A stretch of DNA of 64,000 bases from Halobaculum saliterrae. GTDB taxonomy: Archaea > Halobacteriota > Halobacteria > Halobacteriales > Haloferacaceae. Location of the stretch: the NCBI RefSeq assembly GCF_009831625.1, contig NZ_WUUS01000002.1:248001-312000 (forward strand), written 5' to 3'. The notes under the pieces were generated by a model. The model saw nothing but the letters and a program-made list of their open reading frames with translations. It did not search any database and was not told the origin of the DNA. Positions 35,101-43,844 of this stretch are shown piece after piece (the stretch's first letter is position 1; every line of letters starts with the position of its first letter). Both the position numbers and the translations under genes were made by a program.

Positions 35101-36099
35101 ATGAGCATCAGTAACCGATTCAGAGCCGTACGCAACTGGTTCCCGGTTCCGAGCCGGAGCGAGGGGTTCGCCCTGACTCGGTGGGTACTACTGGAGGCGG
35201 ATCGGCTGGCGGTGACCGGGGCGTTGCTCACCCTGGTATTCGGTACGTTCATGGCTATCTCGACGCTGTGGACCTTCGAGATGCAGACGCTGTTGACGGA
35301 CACCTCCACCGTTCAGACGATCCTCAACACGCTGCTGAGCGGAATGATCCTCCTGGTGTCCATCGTCGTCTCGATCAACTCGATCGTTCTCTCACACGAT
35401 ATGACGTCCGTCCAGAACCAGGAGAATCGGGTTCAGGGCGCGATCCGGTTCCGCCGAGAGCTCGGCGAACTGACCGAGGGCGGCGAGAACCCGTCGGACC
35501 TCTCCGCGTTTCTCGGAGTCATGTCTCGTATCATCTCGATCCGGGCACAGACTCTCACGGACGATCTGGACGGTGTCGAGGAGGAACTCGTGGAGGATCT
35601 CGACGAGTTCTCCGAGTCGGTATCGGCCGCCGCCGACCAGCTCGGCGAGGTCGATGAGACGTCCGGCGCCGAGTTCGCCCTCCTCTGGAAGGCGCTCGGC
35701 TTCGACTACGGCCGACACATCGAGCAGTCGCGGACGATAGCCTCCTCGAGCGGCACCTCCCACGAGCGGTTCGAGGACCTCGTCGACGCGTTCGAACTGT
35801 TCGCCGTCGGAAAGGAGTACTTCAAGACGCTGTACTACACGCGGGAGGTATCGAAGCTGTCACAGACGCTCCTGTTCGTCGCGCTCCCCGCGATCCTCTA
35901 CAACGCCTCGACGATCATCGCGATCAACGGGCAGGTGCTCCCCGACGGAGTGATCCTCGGTATCCCCCCGCTTCAGACGTTCGTGGCCGTCGCGTTCACG
36001 GTCTCGATCGCTCCCTACCTCGTGTTGACCGCCTACATGCTTCGGCTCTCGACCGTCTCGCGTGTGACTGCCTCCGGCGGGATCTTCTCGTTGAAATAG
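35101..36099 (+). CDS. Four-helix membrane protein of unknown family (paralogue B)
   Basis: 332 residues. Two N-terminal helices (about 37-58 and 76-98), a soluble middle, and two C-terminal helices. It shares with the protein at 31383-32372 the element SIN-x-x-VLS at the end of helix 2, the F/Y-YKTL...LS stretch before helix 3, and an ending of the form Y-hh-LR-h-(A/S)TV followed by a short GG/G-F tail. The two are about the same length and clearly homologous. They are not tandem and lie in opposite directions. Confidence 0.65.
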   Translation: MSISNRFRAVRNWFPVPSRSEGFALTRWVLLEADRLAVTGALLTLVFGTFMAISTLWTFEMQTLLTDTSTVQTILNTLLSGMILLVSIVVSINSIVLSHDMTSVQNQENRVQGAIRFRRELGELTEGGENPSDLSAFLGVMSRIISIRAQTLTDDLDGVEEELVEDLDEFSESVSAAADQLGEVDETSGAEFALLWKALGFDYGRHIEQSRTIASSSGTSHERFEDLVDAFELFAVGKEYFKTLYYTREVSKLSQTLLFVALPAILYNASTIIAINGQVLPDGVILGIPPLQTFVAVAFTVSIAPYLVLTAYMLRLSTVSRVTASGGIFSLK

Positions 36100-36322
36100 C
36101 GGACCTCGGGCCCCGTCTCGTCACCTGTGTGGTGAGGTTCGGAGAAGAGTGGTACTCAGGTGATACAGGAGGAGCTTCGGAGGTATCCGGGAGCCCGATC
36201 GGAGATTCACAAGCGACAGTCCGGTTCGAGAACAGCGTTATCACAGGTACCTGAACCGTACACGGTGGTATCCGAATATAAGTCGTCGGGACCATAGTAA
36301 GGACAGCCGACAGACAGGACGC

Positions 36323-36676
36323 ATGGTAACAGGACTCGTCGGTTCGGTGATCACGTTCGTCGTCGCCCTCCTGATCGGGGGACTCGCGATCTATGTCAGC
36401 GCACGGGTGATCGCGGACGTCGACGACTACGGCCACGCCGTCGTCACCGCGTTGATCGGGGCGATCGCCTGGGCACTGACGTCCTGGATCCCGCTTATCG
36501 GTCCCATCATCGCCCTGATCGTGTGGATAGCGGTCATCAACTGGCGGTACCCGGGCGGCTGGGTCGAGGCCGTGCTCGTCGGGCTGGTCGCTTGGGTGTC
36601 GGCGCTCGTCATCCTCTTCGTCTTGAACGCGGTCCTCGGACTGGGCATCGGCGCCTTCGGAGTCCCGGGCGTGTGA
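36323..36676 (+). CDS. Small multi-helix membrane protein
   Basis: 117 residues made almost wholly of hydrophobic helices (about 4-28, 38-72 and 82-112). Gly/Ala/Val-rich with few charges. No family was recognised. A TATA-like GAATATAAG near 36272-36280 predicts a leader of about 20 nt. Confidence 0.65.
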   Translation: MVTGLVGSVITFVVALLIGGLAIYVSARVIADVDDYGHAVVTALIGAIAWALTSWIPLIGPIIALIVWIAVINWRYPGGWVEAVLVGLVAWVSALVILFVLNAVLGLGIGAFGVPGV

Positions 36677-36821
36677 CGGTGGGGCTGTGATGGCACCGAG
36701 CGGCCACTGTTTCCACGGTGACCGTTCGAACGGCGGCGGGACACATCCGGTTCCGACGGGGGTGTTCCCACCATCGCCGATCCGGAACACGGTTATCCCC
36801 ACGTAGGACGCACATCCAGAC

Positions 36822-37349
36822 ATGACCGATCAGCCATCTGACTCGATCGACCGGCGGACCGACACCCGCCGCGATGCCACCACCAACACCGGGCGACGCG
36901 TCCTCCGTGGGGCGGGTCGGGGCGTGGTCGGTGGCCTGATCGCCACGGTGCTCATGACCCTGTACCGATACCCGGTCTTTCGCGCGCTGCCGCCGACCGC
37001 CGAGTTCTGGGCGAAGTACGTCGGGGACGGCGACCCCGAATCGTATTTCGGGGCGGGACTCCTCCTCCACTTCCTGTACGGTGGCGCCGCGGGGGGCCTG
37101 TTTGGTGCCGGAGTCCATCTGCTGGACTTCCGGAACGAACGGCGACATCGGCTCGCCACGATCGGACTCGCCCTCGTCTACGGGCTCGGGCTCTCCGTCT
37201 TCGGAACTCGGGTCCTGTTCCGATACCTCCTCGACGAGGATCTCGAGTCGGACGAGGCTGCGATATTCCATGTCGGACACGCCGTCTTCGGGCTGACCCT
37301 CGGGACGTGGATGACCTCCGGGGAACGGAGCGGCGAAGTGTACGAGTGA
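36822..37349 (+). CDS. Membrane protein of unknown function
   Basis: 175 residues. A basic, Thr/Asp-rich N-terminus (about 1-30) precedes four hydrophobic helices. The segment RGVVGGLIATVLMTLYRYPV and a late HVGHAVFGLTLGTWM are reminiscent of DUF1440/DUF6789-type proteins, but I am not certain. It has its own promoter space and no obvious operon partner. Confidence 0.65.
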   Translation: MTDQPSDSIDRRTDTRRDATTNTGRRVLRGAGRGVVGGLIATVLMTLYRYPVFRALPPTAEFWAKYVGDGDPESYFGAGLLLHFLYGGAAGGLFGAGVHLLDFRNERRHRLATIGLALVYGLGLSVFGTRVLFRYLLDEDLESDEAAIFHVGHAVFGLTLGTWMTSGERSGEVYE

Positions 37350-37526
37350 GGACACGGCGGGCGTCGGGGATCGTTCCCCATCCCCCGGACTGGGACTTCG
37401 ACGTCGGCTCGCAGGCGACGCGGCGACGCCGAGGTGATCGTCGACACGTGGGAGAGGCTACTCGATCGGGCGGTACCGGACCGAACCGTCGCTGTGAGAC
37501 CGCCCGTCAGAGACATCCCGCCGTGG

Positions 37527-39152
37527 TTACGCGGACGACTCGGCCCGCCGTTCCTCCCTGACGTACTCGATGGCGGCCTCTCGGATGACGTCCTCGGGGC
37601 CCTCGACGCACTCGCGTCGGAGGTCCGGATAGTGGCCGTCGAGGACGTCGGCGACGTAGCCGTCGAGCTCGGCGACCTCGGCGACCGGCATCCCCTCGAG
37701 GTGCTCCGAGAGCAGACTGGCGACGGCTCGGCTGACCGCGCAACTGCGACTCTCGAAGGCGATCTCCGCGATACGGCCGTCGGTGATGTCGACGTGGAAC
37801 TCGCCGTCGTCGCCACACGTCGTCTCCTCGGAGGACTTCACGAACGTCGGATCCGCGAGACCCCCCCGATTTCGCGGGGAGTGGTAGTGTTCGCTGATGA
37901 GGTCGTGGTAGCGCTCCGAGGCGATGTAGTCGTCGAGGTCATCGCGGGCGGCGTCCACGACCTCGAGGAGGCGGTCGACGTCCGTCCGGGTGTTGTAGAC
38001 GTAGACGGAGGCGCGGGCGGAGCCCGGGATCTCCAGTCGGTCGTGGAGGGGCTGAGTGCAGTGGTCCCCCGCGCGGATGGCGATCCCGCGGTCGTTGAGG
38101 AGGCTGGAGAGGTCGTGGCCGTGGACGCCCTCGACGTTGAACGAGACGAGTCCGGTGCGTTCCTCGCCGACGCCGGGGCCGTACGTCTCGACGAAGTCCC
38201 GCGCTTCGAGTTCGCGGAGGAGGTACTGGGCGAGGTCGTTCTCGTGGGCGCGGACGTTCTCCATGCCGAGGTCGTCGAGGTAGTCGACGGCGGCGCCGAG
38301 CGCGATCCCCTCCGCGATGGGCGGGGTGCCCGCCTCGAACTTCCACGGCAGTTCGTTCCACGTGGAGTTCCTGAGAGTGACGTTCCGGATCATCTCTCCC
38401 CCGAACAGGAACGGATCGAGGTCCTCGAGTATCTCGCGTTTCCCGTACAGCCCGCCGATACCGGTGGGGCCTGCGAGCTTGTGTCCGCTGAACGCGAAGA
38501 AGTCCGCGTCCATCGCTCCGACGTCGACGGGGCGGGTGGGCGCGGACTGAGCCCCGTCGACGACCGCGTATGCGTCGTGGTCGTGCGCGAGATCCACGAG
38601 GTCCTCGACCGGGTTGACGGTCCCGAGCACGTTCGAGACGTGGGGAACGCTGAGAACCGCGGTGTCGTCGGTGACGAGGTCGTGTGCGACCTCCATATCG
38701 AGGTGTCCATCGGACGTGACGGGGACGTGGCGGACGGTCGCCCCCGAACGCTTCGCGATCTGCTGCCAGGTCACCAGCGAGGCGTGGTGGTCCATCTCCG
38801 TCGTGACGATCTCGTCGCCGGCGTCGAGGCGTCGACCGAGGCCGTACGCGACGAGATTGATGCTCTCGGTGGTGTTCTTCGTGAAGACGATCTCCTCGCG
38901 GCCCTCCGCTCCGAGGAACGCAGCGACACGGTCGTGTGCCTCCTCGTACGCGAGCGAGGCCTCGTGGCTGAGTTCGTGGATCCCACGGTGGACGTTCGCG
39001 TTGTACCTCGTATAGAACTCCTCGAAGACGTCGTACACCTGTGCGGGCGTGTGCGTGGTGGCGGCGTTGTCGAGGTAGGTGAGCGGGTGGCCGTTCACAC
39101 GCCGATCGAGCACGGGAAAGTCCTCGCGTATCGACGCTGCGTCCAGGTTCAT
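37527..39152 (-). CDS. sufS: SufS cysteine desulfurase fused to a SufU-type sulfur acceptor
   Basis: 541 residues. Residues 1-405 are a class II cysteine desulfurase: PLP Lys K225 in SGHKLAGPTGIG and catalytic C365 in RAGDHCTQPL. Residues about 413-541 are a SufU/IscU-like domain with C446 and D448 (TCGDD), C471 (SRSCAVS) and C515 (RRECVEG), the complete zinc/sulfur-acceptor set. In most organisms the two are separate proteins; here persulfide transfer would be intramolecular. It supplies sulfur for Fe-S clusters or other thio-cofactors. No sufBCD lies nearby. A TATA-like TTTATT about 28 nt upstream supports the start. Confidence 0.9.
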   Translation of the reverse strand: MNLDAASIREDFPVLDRRVNGHPLTYLDNAATTHTPAQVYDVFEEFYTRYNANVHRGIHELSHEASLAYEEAHDRVAAFLGAEGREEIVFTKNTTESINLVAYGLGRRLDAGDEIVTTEMDHHASLVTWQQIAKRSGATVRHVPVTSDGHLDMEVAHDLVTDDTAVLSVPHVSNVLGTVNPVEDLVDLAHDHDAYAVVDGAQSAPTRPVDVGAMDADFFAFSGHKLAGPTGIGGLYGKREILEDLDPFLFGGEMIRNVTLRNSTWNELPWKFEAGTPPIAEGIALGAAVDYLDDLGMENVRAHENDLAQYLLRELEARDFVETYGPGVGEERTGLVSFNVEGVHGHDLSSLLNDRGIAIRAGDHCTQPLHDRLEIPGSARASVYVYNTRTDVDRLLEVVDAARDDLDDYIASERYHDLISEHYHSPRNRGGLADPTFVKSSEETTCGDDGEFHVDITDGRIAEIAFESRSCAVSRAVASLLSEHLEGMPVAEVAELDGYVADVLDGHYPDLRRECVEGPEDVIREAAIEYVREERRAESSA

Positions 39153-39504
39153 GTTGGTAAAGATATATTATTCTCCAATAAATGGACCGACTGCGAGATC
39201 GGTACTCGACACCGAAGTGGATGGCGAGGCCGACGAATCAGCGGTATGGAGGGTCGATTCCCCGGGTAGCGCCTCCCATTCATTCTGGATGCGTGGAGGG
39301 CGGACACCACCGTGGGACCGGACGTCCCCGGTCCCCTCGGGTCGACTCGTCGTAGACCCGCCGTACCCGATGTATGGTGGCCGTTCGAGATCGGTGCCGT
39401 TCGAGCCGGATCCGTACGATCGGTCTACGAACGCCACCGTTGTGCGTAACAAACCGTCGGGGGTCAGTAGTCCCATCCGTCGGGCACTTCCGACAGGAAA
39501 CACA
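39153..39504. other. Divergent intergenic region, 352 bp
   Basis: Lies between sufS and the ferritin-like gene. At the left it has AT-rich promoter sequence (TTTATTGG and a nearby AATATATC on the minus strand). The rest, though open in one plus frame, has no recognisable protein. Confidence 0.4.
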
Positions 39505-40446
39505 ATGACAGAAGACGAATACGACATGGACGAGCGGTTGGAGAGTATCGATGTGGCGGAGAACGACGACGGCTCGCGGAGGCGCTTCCTCAGTCGGTCG
39601 GCGATCGCCGGCGGCGCGCTGTTGACGCTGGGCAGCGGTGCGGGCCTGTCGATGGCACAGGAGGACGGCGAGGACGCCGACGAGGAGGAGAGTCCGCTGT
39701 TCGACGACGAGGAGGGAACCGACGTGGACGTGCTCAACTACGCGCTCACGCTCGAACACCTGGAGAACGCGTTCTACCGGATGGGGCTCGAGACCTTCGA
39801 CGCGGAGGACTTCCTCGAGTCGGACGCGACGATCATCTCCACCGAGGAGGACGCGGAGGTGCTGTACGAGAACCTGGAGACGATCGGCGAACACGAGGCG
39901 GCCCACGTCAGCCTGCTCACCCAGGTTGTCGAGCTACTCGGCGGAACACCCGTCGAGGAGGCCGAGTACGACTTCGGCGTCGAGGACGTCGCGGGGTTCA
40001 TGTCGCTCGCGTCGACGCTGGAGAACACGGGCGTCGCCGCGTACGCGGGGGCCGCTCCCGCCATCGAGAGTCCGGACCTCCTGCGGACCGCCCTGGGCGT
40101 CCACAGCGTCGAGGCCCGGCACGCGGCCGTCGTGGCCGCCGCCGGCGGCGGCGATCCGTACCCGAACGTGGTCGACGATCCGGCCGCCCAATCGGACGTT
40201 CTCGCCGCCGTCGGCCCGCTCATCGTCAGCGAGGACATGGAGGAAGAGGAAGAGGAGGAAGAGGAAGAGGAGGAGGAAGGCGAGGGCAGCGAGAACGGCG
40301 ACGAGGGGGAGAACGGTACCCCCACCGGGACCCCGAACGGGACGGAGAACGGCTCCGAGACCGGTACCCCCACCGGAACTCCGAACGGGACGGAGACTGG
40401 AACCCCGAACGGTACCGCGACGGGAACGCCCGACGGCGACGCGTAA
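39505..40446 (+). CDS. Tat-exported ferritin-like protein with sequon-rich tail
   Basis: 313 residues. The Tat signal SRRRFLSRSAIAGGALLTLG lies near residue 25. A four-helix ferritin-like domain (PF13668-type, about 68-240) follows, with LTLEHLENAFYRMGL, IGEHEAAHVSLL and VHSVEARHAAVV supplying Glu/His. A run of Glu (about 244-258) then leads to a low-complexity tail of GTPTGTPNGTEN-type repeats containing many N-G-T/S sequons. The protein is probably secreted and heavily glycosylated; the metal and function are unknown. The start at 39505 is set by the Tat signal. Confidence 0.78.
   Translation: MTEDEYDMDERLESIDVAENDDGSRRRFLSRSAIAGGALLTLGSGAGLSMAQEDGEDADEEESPLFDDEEGTDVDVLNYALTLEHLENAFYRMGLETFDAEDFLESDATIISTEEDAEVLYENLETIGEHEAAHVSLLTQVVELLGGTPVEEAEYDFGVEDVAGFMSLASTLENTGVAAYAGAAPAIESPDLLRTALGVHSVEARHAAVVAAAGGGDPYPNVVDDPAAQSDVLAAVGPLIVSEDMEEEEEEEEEEEEEGEGSENGDEGENGTPTGTPNGTENGSETGTPTGTPNGTETGTPNGTATGTPDGDA
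40234..40443 (+). repeat. Low-complexity tail: Glu tract then Thr/Pro/Asn/Gly repeats
   Basis: Encoded inside the ferritin-like gene. GAG/GAA codons form an acidic run, followed by near-repeats of about 12-15 nt encoding PNGTE- and GTPTG-type units. Several N-G-T or N-G-S sequons are visible. Such tracts are prone to slippage, so length may vary between strains. Confidence 0.7.
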
Positions 40447-40842
40447 CGGGACGGACGGACACGACGGTTCGACCTGACCGCCTCGATTTTTCACTCGCCT
40501 AGACAGACTCCTGACACTCGAGCCTCCGCGAGGCCGACGGGCGGTCGATCGACCACCCACATTCGGTCCCCGCGTACGGGTGGGGCCGGATAGCTGCCGC
40601 GGCAGATCCTCGCCGACATCCCGACGCTCCGACACCGAGCGTGGCACGGGAGCGGCAGCCAGGTCCGGCCTGAGACGTGGCCGTTCGAGCGATATTCACG
40701 GGCCTCGACGCCCGCGTCGCCGCGGTGTGAAACGCCAATGACACAGTCGACGGATACCGAACGGGACCCGACCCGATCGCTCCGATCCAATGGTGAGTAC
40801 CGAGTGTGTGGTCCCGCGGGTGCTCCCCACGTCGCGACCGGA
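40447..40842. other. Intergenic region between convergent genes, 396 bp
   Basis: No gene was recognised. GATTTTTCAC near 40487 is a T-run that could terminate the ferritin-like transcript. Several minus and plus frames are open through GC-rich sequence, but they look random. Confidence 0.4.
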
Positions 40843-41499
40843 TCACCCGCGGATGGGCGGTCGCTTCAGGGGGACCGACCTCGCGATCGATTCGGTCCCG
40901 TCCCGGAGCAGGACGGCGTCGACGGAGACGGGCATCGAGTCGGTCGGGAGGCCCCATGCGCCGGTCACCTCGCCCGTCCCGCCGGCCGGGATCGATCCCG
41001 TCGTTGAGACGCTCTCGAGGGACCGCCCGTCGCGGAGCGTGACGCCAGCGAGGCGGAGTTCGACGGGTCCGTCGGTCGTGTTCTCGACGGCCACGCGGAG
41101 CACGTAGGTCCGCGAGTCGGCCGACTCGCCTCTGACCTCCGAGACCTCGACCGTCTCGACCGGCGGGGCCTCCGGGAGGAGTTCGTCGCCGATGCCGACG
41201 CCGTCGTCCCGGGAACTCGTCGTCGATGCCGCGGAACCGTCCTCGCTCGACTCCTCCCCGCCGCCGGGGATCAACGTGTTCCCGAGAAGTCCGCCGAACG
41301 TGAGCACCTCGACGACGACGGGGACCGCGAACGCGAGCACGGCTATCCACCGTATCAGGCGGCGGCGGTCGATGTCCTCGTCAGGGTCCGCCGAGTCCGT
41401 CCCGGCGGGGTCACCCGGGGGGCGTGAGTCGTCGGCGACGGCGGACCCGCCCGGCGCGGTCGGATCGTCCGTGTCCGTGTCTGGGTTGTCGTCGGTCAT
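40843..41499 (-). CDS. Membrane-anchored exported protein at the end of the ba3 oxidase operon
   Basis: 218 residues. An acidic N-terminus (about 1-45) is followed by a single membrane helix (about 48-72, RRLIRWIAVLAFAVPVVVEV). The remainder is a beta-rich outer domain (YVLRVAVENTTDGPVELRLA) without metal motifs. It follows subunit I by 48 nt on the same strand. It may be an accessory oxidase subunit, but no family was recognised. Confidence 0.6.
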   Translation of the reverse strand: MTDDNPDTDTDDPTAPGGSAVADDSRPPGDPAGTDSADPDEDIDRRRLIRWIAVLAFAVPVVVEVLTFGGLLGNTLIPGGGEESSEDGSAASTTSSRDDGVGIGDELLPEAPPVETVEVSEVRGESADSRTYVLRVAVENTTDGPVELRLAGVTLRDGRSLESVSTTGSIPAGGTGEVTGAWGLPTDSMPVSVDAVLLRDGTESIARSVPLKRPPIRG

Positions 41500-41547
41500 C
41501 GAATCGAGAGTTCGCGCGAACGTCGAGTGCGTCGGATCGCCGAGGCG

Positions 41548-43305
41548 CTACGCCGGCACCGGGGGGCTCCCCGGACTGAGCACGCCGTCGGCGACCATAT
41601 CGAACAGCGGGAGGCCGTACGCGAGCGCCACGAGCAGGACGGCGACGAGGACCCACAGCTTCAGGTTGTCGAGCACCCGCGGCGAGTCCGTCGCCCCCGA
41701 CATGGGGTCGGGAATGAACCCGTTCACCCGGATCTGACTGTTCGGCTTGCCCATCGTCCACGTCGCCAGCATGACCGCGAGGAACATCGCGGCTCCAATG
41801 AACAGCAGCGTGCCGCCGATGGCGATCTGGATGCGCATCTCTCCCACGCTGCCCGCGACCGCCTGGAAGCTGAACTGGTCGTACTGCGGCTCGGCGGTCC
41901 GCCGGGGGATACCCGCCAGGCCGGCACGGTGCATCGCGTTCGACATCAACACCATCCCGACGAACCACACGTACGGCTGGAGCGAGGCGACGCCGTACAG
42001 CTGGAGCCGCTTTCCGGTCACCTGCGGTACCAGCCAGTAGGACACCGCCATCAGGGTGAGCGCGAACGCGGTCCCGACTGTGAGGTGGAAGTGTCCGGGC
42101 ACCCACAGCGTGTTGTGGATGAGGTAGTTGATGTTCATCCCGGCGTTGATCATGCCCGAGAAGCCGCCGGCGGCGAACATGATGCCCGAGAGGGCGATCC
42201 CCGCGAACGCCGGCTTCTCCCACGGCAGCGCCTTCAACCAGCCGAGGTAGCCGGATCCGCCACGCTGGCGGGCGCCGTACTCCATGCTGGCCACGACGGT
42301 GAACAGCGTCAACAGCGACGGCAACAGCAGGAAGAACGTGTTCGTCATCGCGACGAACTTGTACCCCGAGGCGATCCCGGGGTCGGTGTACTGGTGGTGG
42401 AACCCGACCGGCGTCGAGAGGATGAGGAACAGCACGAACACCACGCGCGCGAGCGGGTCGCTGAACAGGCGACCGCCGGACAGCTTCGGCAGGACGGTGT
42501 ACCAGATGAGGTACGCAGGCAGCAGCCAGAAGTACACGACCGGATGCCCGAAGTACCAGAACAGCGTCCGCGTGAGCAGCGGGTCGACCTGCTGGATGAG
42601 CCCCAGCGACCACGGGATGAGGAAGACGACGACCTCCACGGCCACCCCGAGCGTCGAGATGTACCACATCAGCATCGTCGTCAGCACCATGAACGACTGC
42701 AGCGGGATGCGCGCGTCCGGGTGCGCCGACCGCCACTCGCGGTACTGCAGGAAGTAGCTCGCGCCGGCGAGCCACGAGCCGACGATGAGCAGCGCCGCGC
42801 CGACGTAGAACAACGGATGGGCCTTCAGGGGCGGGTAGAACGTGAACAACACGTCCGCGCTCGCCGGGATCGAATCGAACAGTCCGGCGAGGATGGTGCC
42901 GGCGGCGAGCAGCGTGCCGAGCGTCATCGTTCCGAGCCACGCCGCTGTCAGCGTGGAACTTTGCGGTGAAACCCCGAGGCTTCGCGTGTTCGCCCACTGG
43001 AACAGCCCGGCGATCCCGAACGTCGTGAACACCAACGCGAGCAGGACCCCGTGCCCCGTCAGGAGCGTGTAGTAGTCGGACGAGGGAATGAACCGGAACA
43101 CGCCGGTCCGGTGGAGCGCCTGTATCAACCCGAACAGGGCGCCGACGCCGAACGCGGCGAACGAGATGCCGAGACAGATACGGACGATCCGCGCGGCGTC
43201 GGGGTACCGATCGACGAACGCGCGACGGTGCCGGGTGCCGTCCTCGGTCTCGACGTACTCGTCCTCACTGTACGCGTCCGTGTCGTCCGGGTGTCCTGTC
43301 GCCAT
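41548..43305 (-). CDS. cbaA: ba3-type (B-family) heme-copper oxidase subunit I
   Basis: 585 residues, about 13 helices. It has GHPVVYFWLLPAYL where A-type enzymes have GHPEVY, so the D-channel Glu is replaced by Val, as in ba3 oxidases. Heme and CuB histidines are visible in LLTGHGVLLALV, FHHQYTDPG and VPGHFHLTVG. It reduces O2 with high affinity and pumps protons by a K-channel-like route. Its start overlaps the stop of subunit II (TGATG), so the two are translationally coupled. Confidence 0.92.
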   Translation of the reverse strand: MATGHPDDTDAYSEDEYVETEDGTRHRRAFVDRYPDAARIVRICLGISFAAFGVGALFGLIQALHRTGVFRFIPSSDYYTLLTGHGVLLALVFTTFGIAGLFQWANTRSLGVSPQSSTLTAAWLGTMTLGTLLAAGTILAGLFDSIPASADVLFTFYPPLKAHPLFYVGAALLIVGSWLAGASYFLQYREWRSAHPDARIPLQSFMVLTTMLMWYISTLGVAVEVVVFLIPWSLGLIQQVDPLLTRTLFWYFGHPVVYFWLLPAYLIWYTVLPKLSGGRLFSDPLARVVFVLFLILSTPVGFHHQYTDPGIASGYKFVAMTNTFFLLLPSLLTLFTVVASMEYGARQRGGSGYLGWLKALPWEKPAFAGIALSGIMFAAGGFSGMINAGMNINYLIHNTLWVPGHFHLTVGTAFALTLMAVSYWLVPQVTGKRLQLYGVASLQPYVWFVGMVLMSNAMHRAGLAGIPRRTAEPQYDQFSFQAVAGSVGEMRIQIAIGGTLLFIGAAMFLAVMLATWTMGKPNSQIRVNGFIPDPMSGATDSPRVLDNLKLWVLVAVLLVALAYGLPLFDMVADGVLSPGSPPVPA

Positions 43306-43841
43306 CAGTTGTCACCTCCCGCGGTCGTGTCGAACTGCGACTGCGGAACGACGTGCAACTGCCCCGCCATCGTGTGGTGGCCGCTCCCGCAGTACTCGTG
43401 ACAGACGATGCCGTACTCCCCGGTCTCCTCGAACGTCACGTCGAACTGGGCGATCTGACCGGGGATCACCATCGTGTTGACGTTCGTGCCCGCCAGGTTG
43501 AATCCGTGCGTCACGTCCGCGGTGGTGACGTGGAAGGTGACTTCCTCCCCTCTGGGTACCTCGATCGGTTGTGCGGTCCCGGGGTTGAACAGGTACTGTC
43601 GGGCGACGATGTACACGTCAACGCCCTCGCCGTCGCTCGACTCGTACACGCCGGGCGAACGGAAGTTATCCGTCTCCTCGAAGTCGCCGTCGGAGACCGT
43701 CGCGGCGTTGATCGTTCCGCCGTCGTCGCCGACCATCGCGACCCCGGGGCCGATCGCGCCGTAGACGATCGTCCCGATGAACGCGACGATCAGGACGAGC
43801 GATGCGCCGAACCAGAGTTTCTCGAATCGATGAACGTGCAT
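43305..43841 (-). CDS. cbaB: Oxidase subunit II with CuA centre
   Basis: 178 residues. One N-terminal membrane helix (about 10-32) and an outer cupredoxin domain. The CuA ligands are H112, C147, E149, C151, H155 and M158 in CHEYCGSGHHTM. It accepts electrons from a halocyanin and passes them to subunit I. It lies between the halocyanin-domain protein and subunit I with 3-nt and 1-nt junctions, a tight operon. Confidence 0.92.
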   Translation of the reverse strand: MHVHRFEKLWFGASLVLIVAFIGTIVYGAIGPGVAMVGDDGGTINAATVSDGDFEETDNFRSPGVYESSDGEGVDVYIVARQYLFNPGTAQPIEVPRGEEVTFHVTTADVTHGFNLAGTNVNTMVIPGQIAQFDVTFEETGEYGIVCHEYCGSGHHTMAGQLHVVPQSQFDTTAGGDN

Positions 43842-43844
43842 GAC

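Noticed and set aside
37434..39269. Plus-strand open frame of 611 codons opposite sufS
   Set aside because: It is an antisense shadow of the SufS-SufU fusion, as expected in GC-rich sequence; no domain pattern.
40234..40290. Glu-codon tract in the ferritin-like gene as a frameshift or assembly error
   Set aside because: The frame stays open with sequon-rich repeats after it and ends normally, so the tract looks genuine.
41411..42997. Minus-strand open frame of 528 codons within the ba3 subunit I gene
   Set aside because: It overlaps cbaA in another frame of the same strand; Arg/His-rich, no membrane helices.
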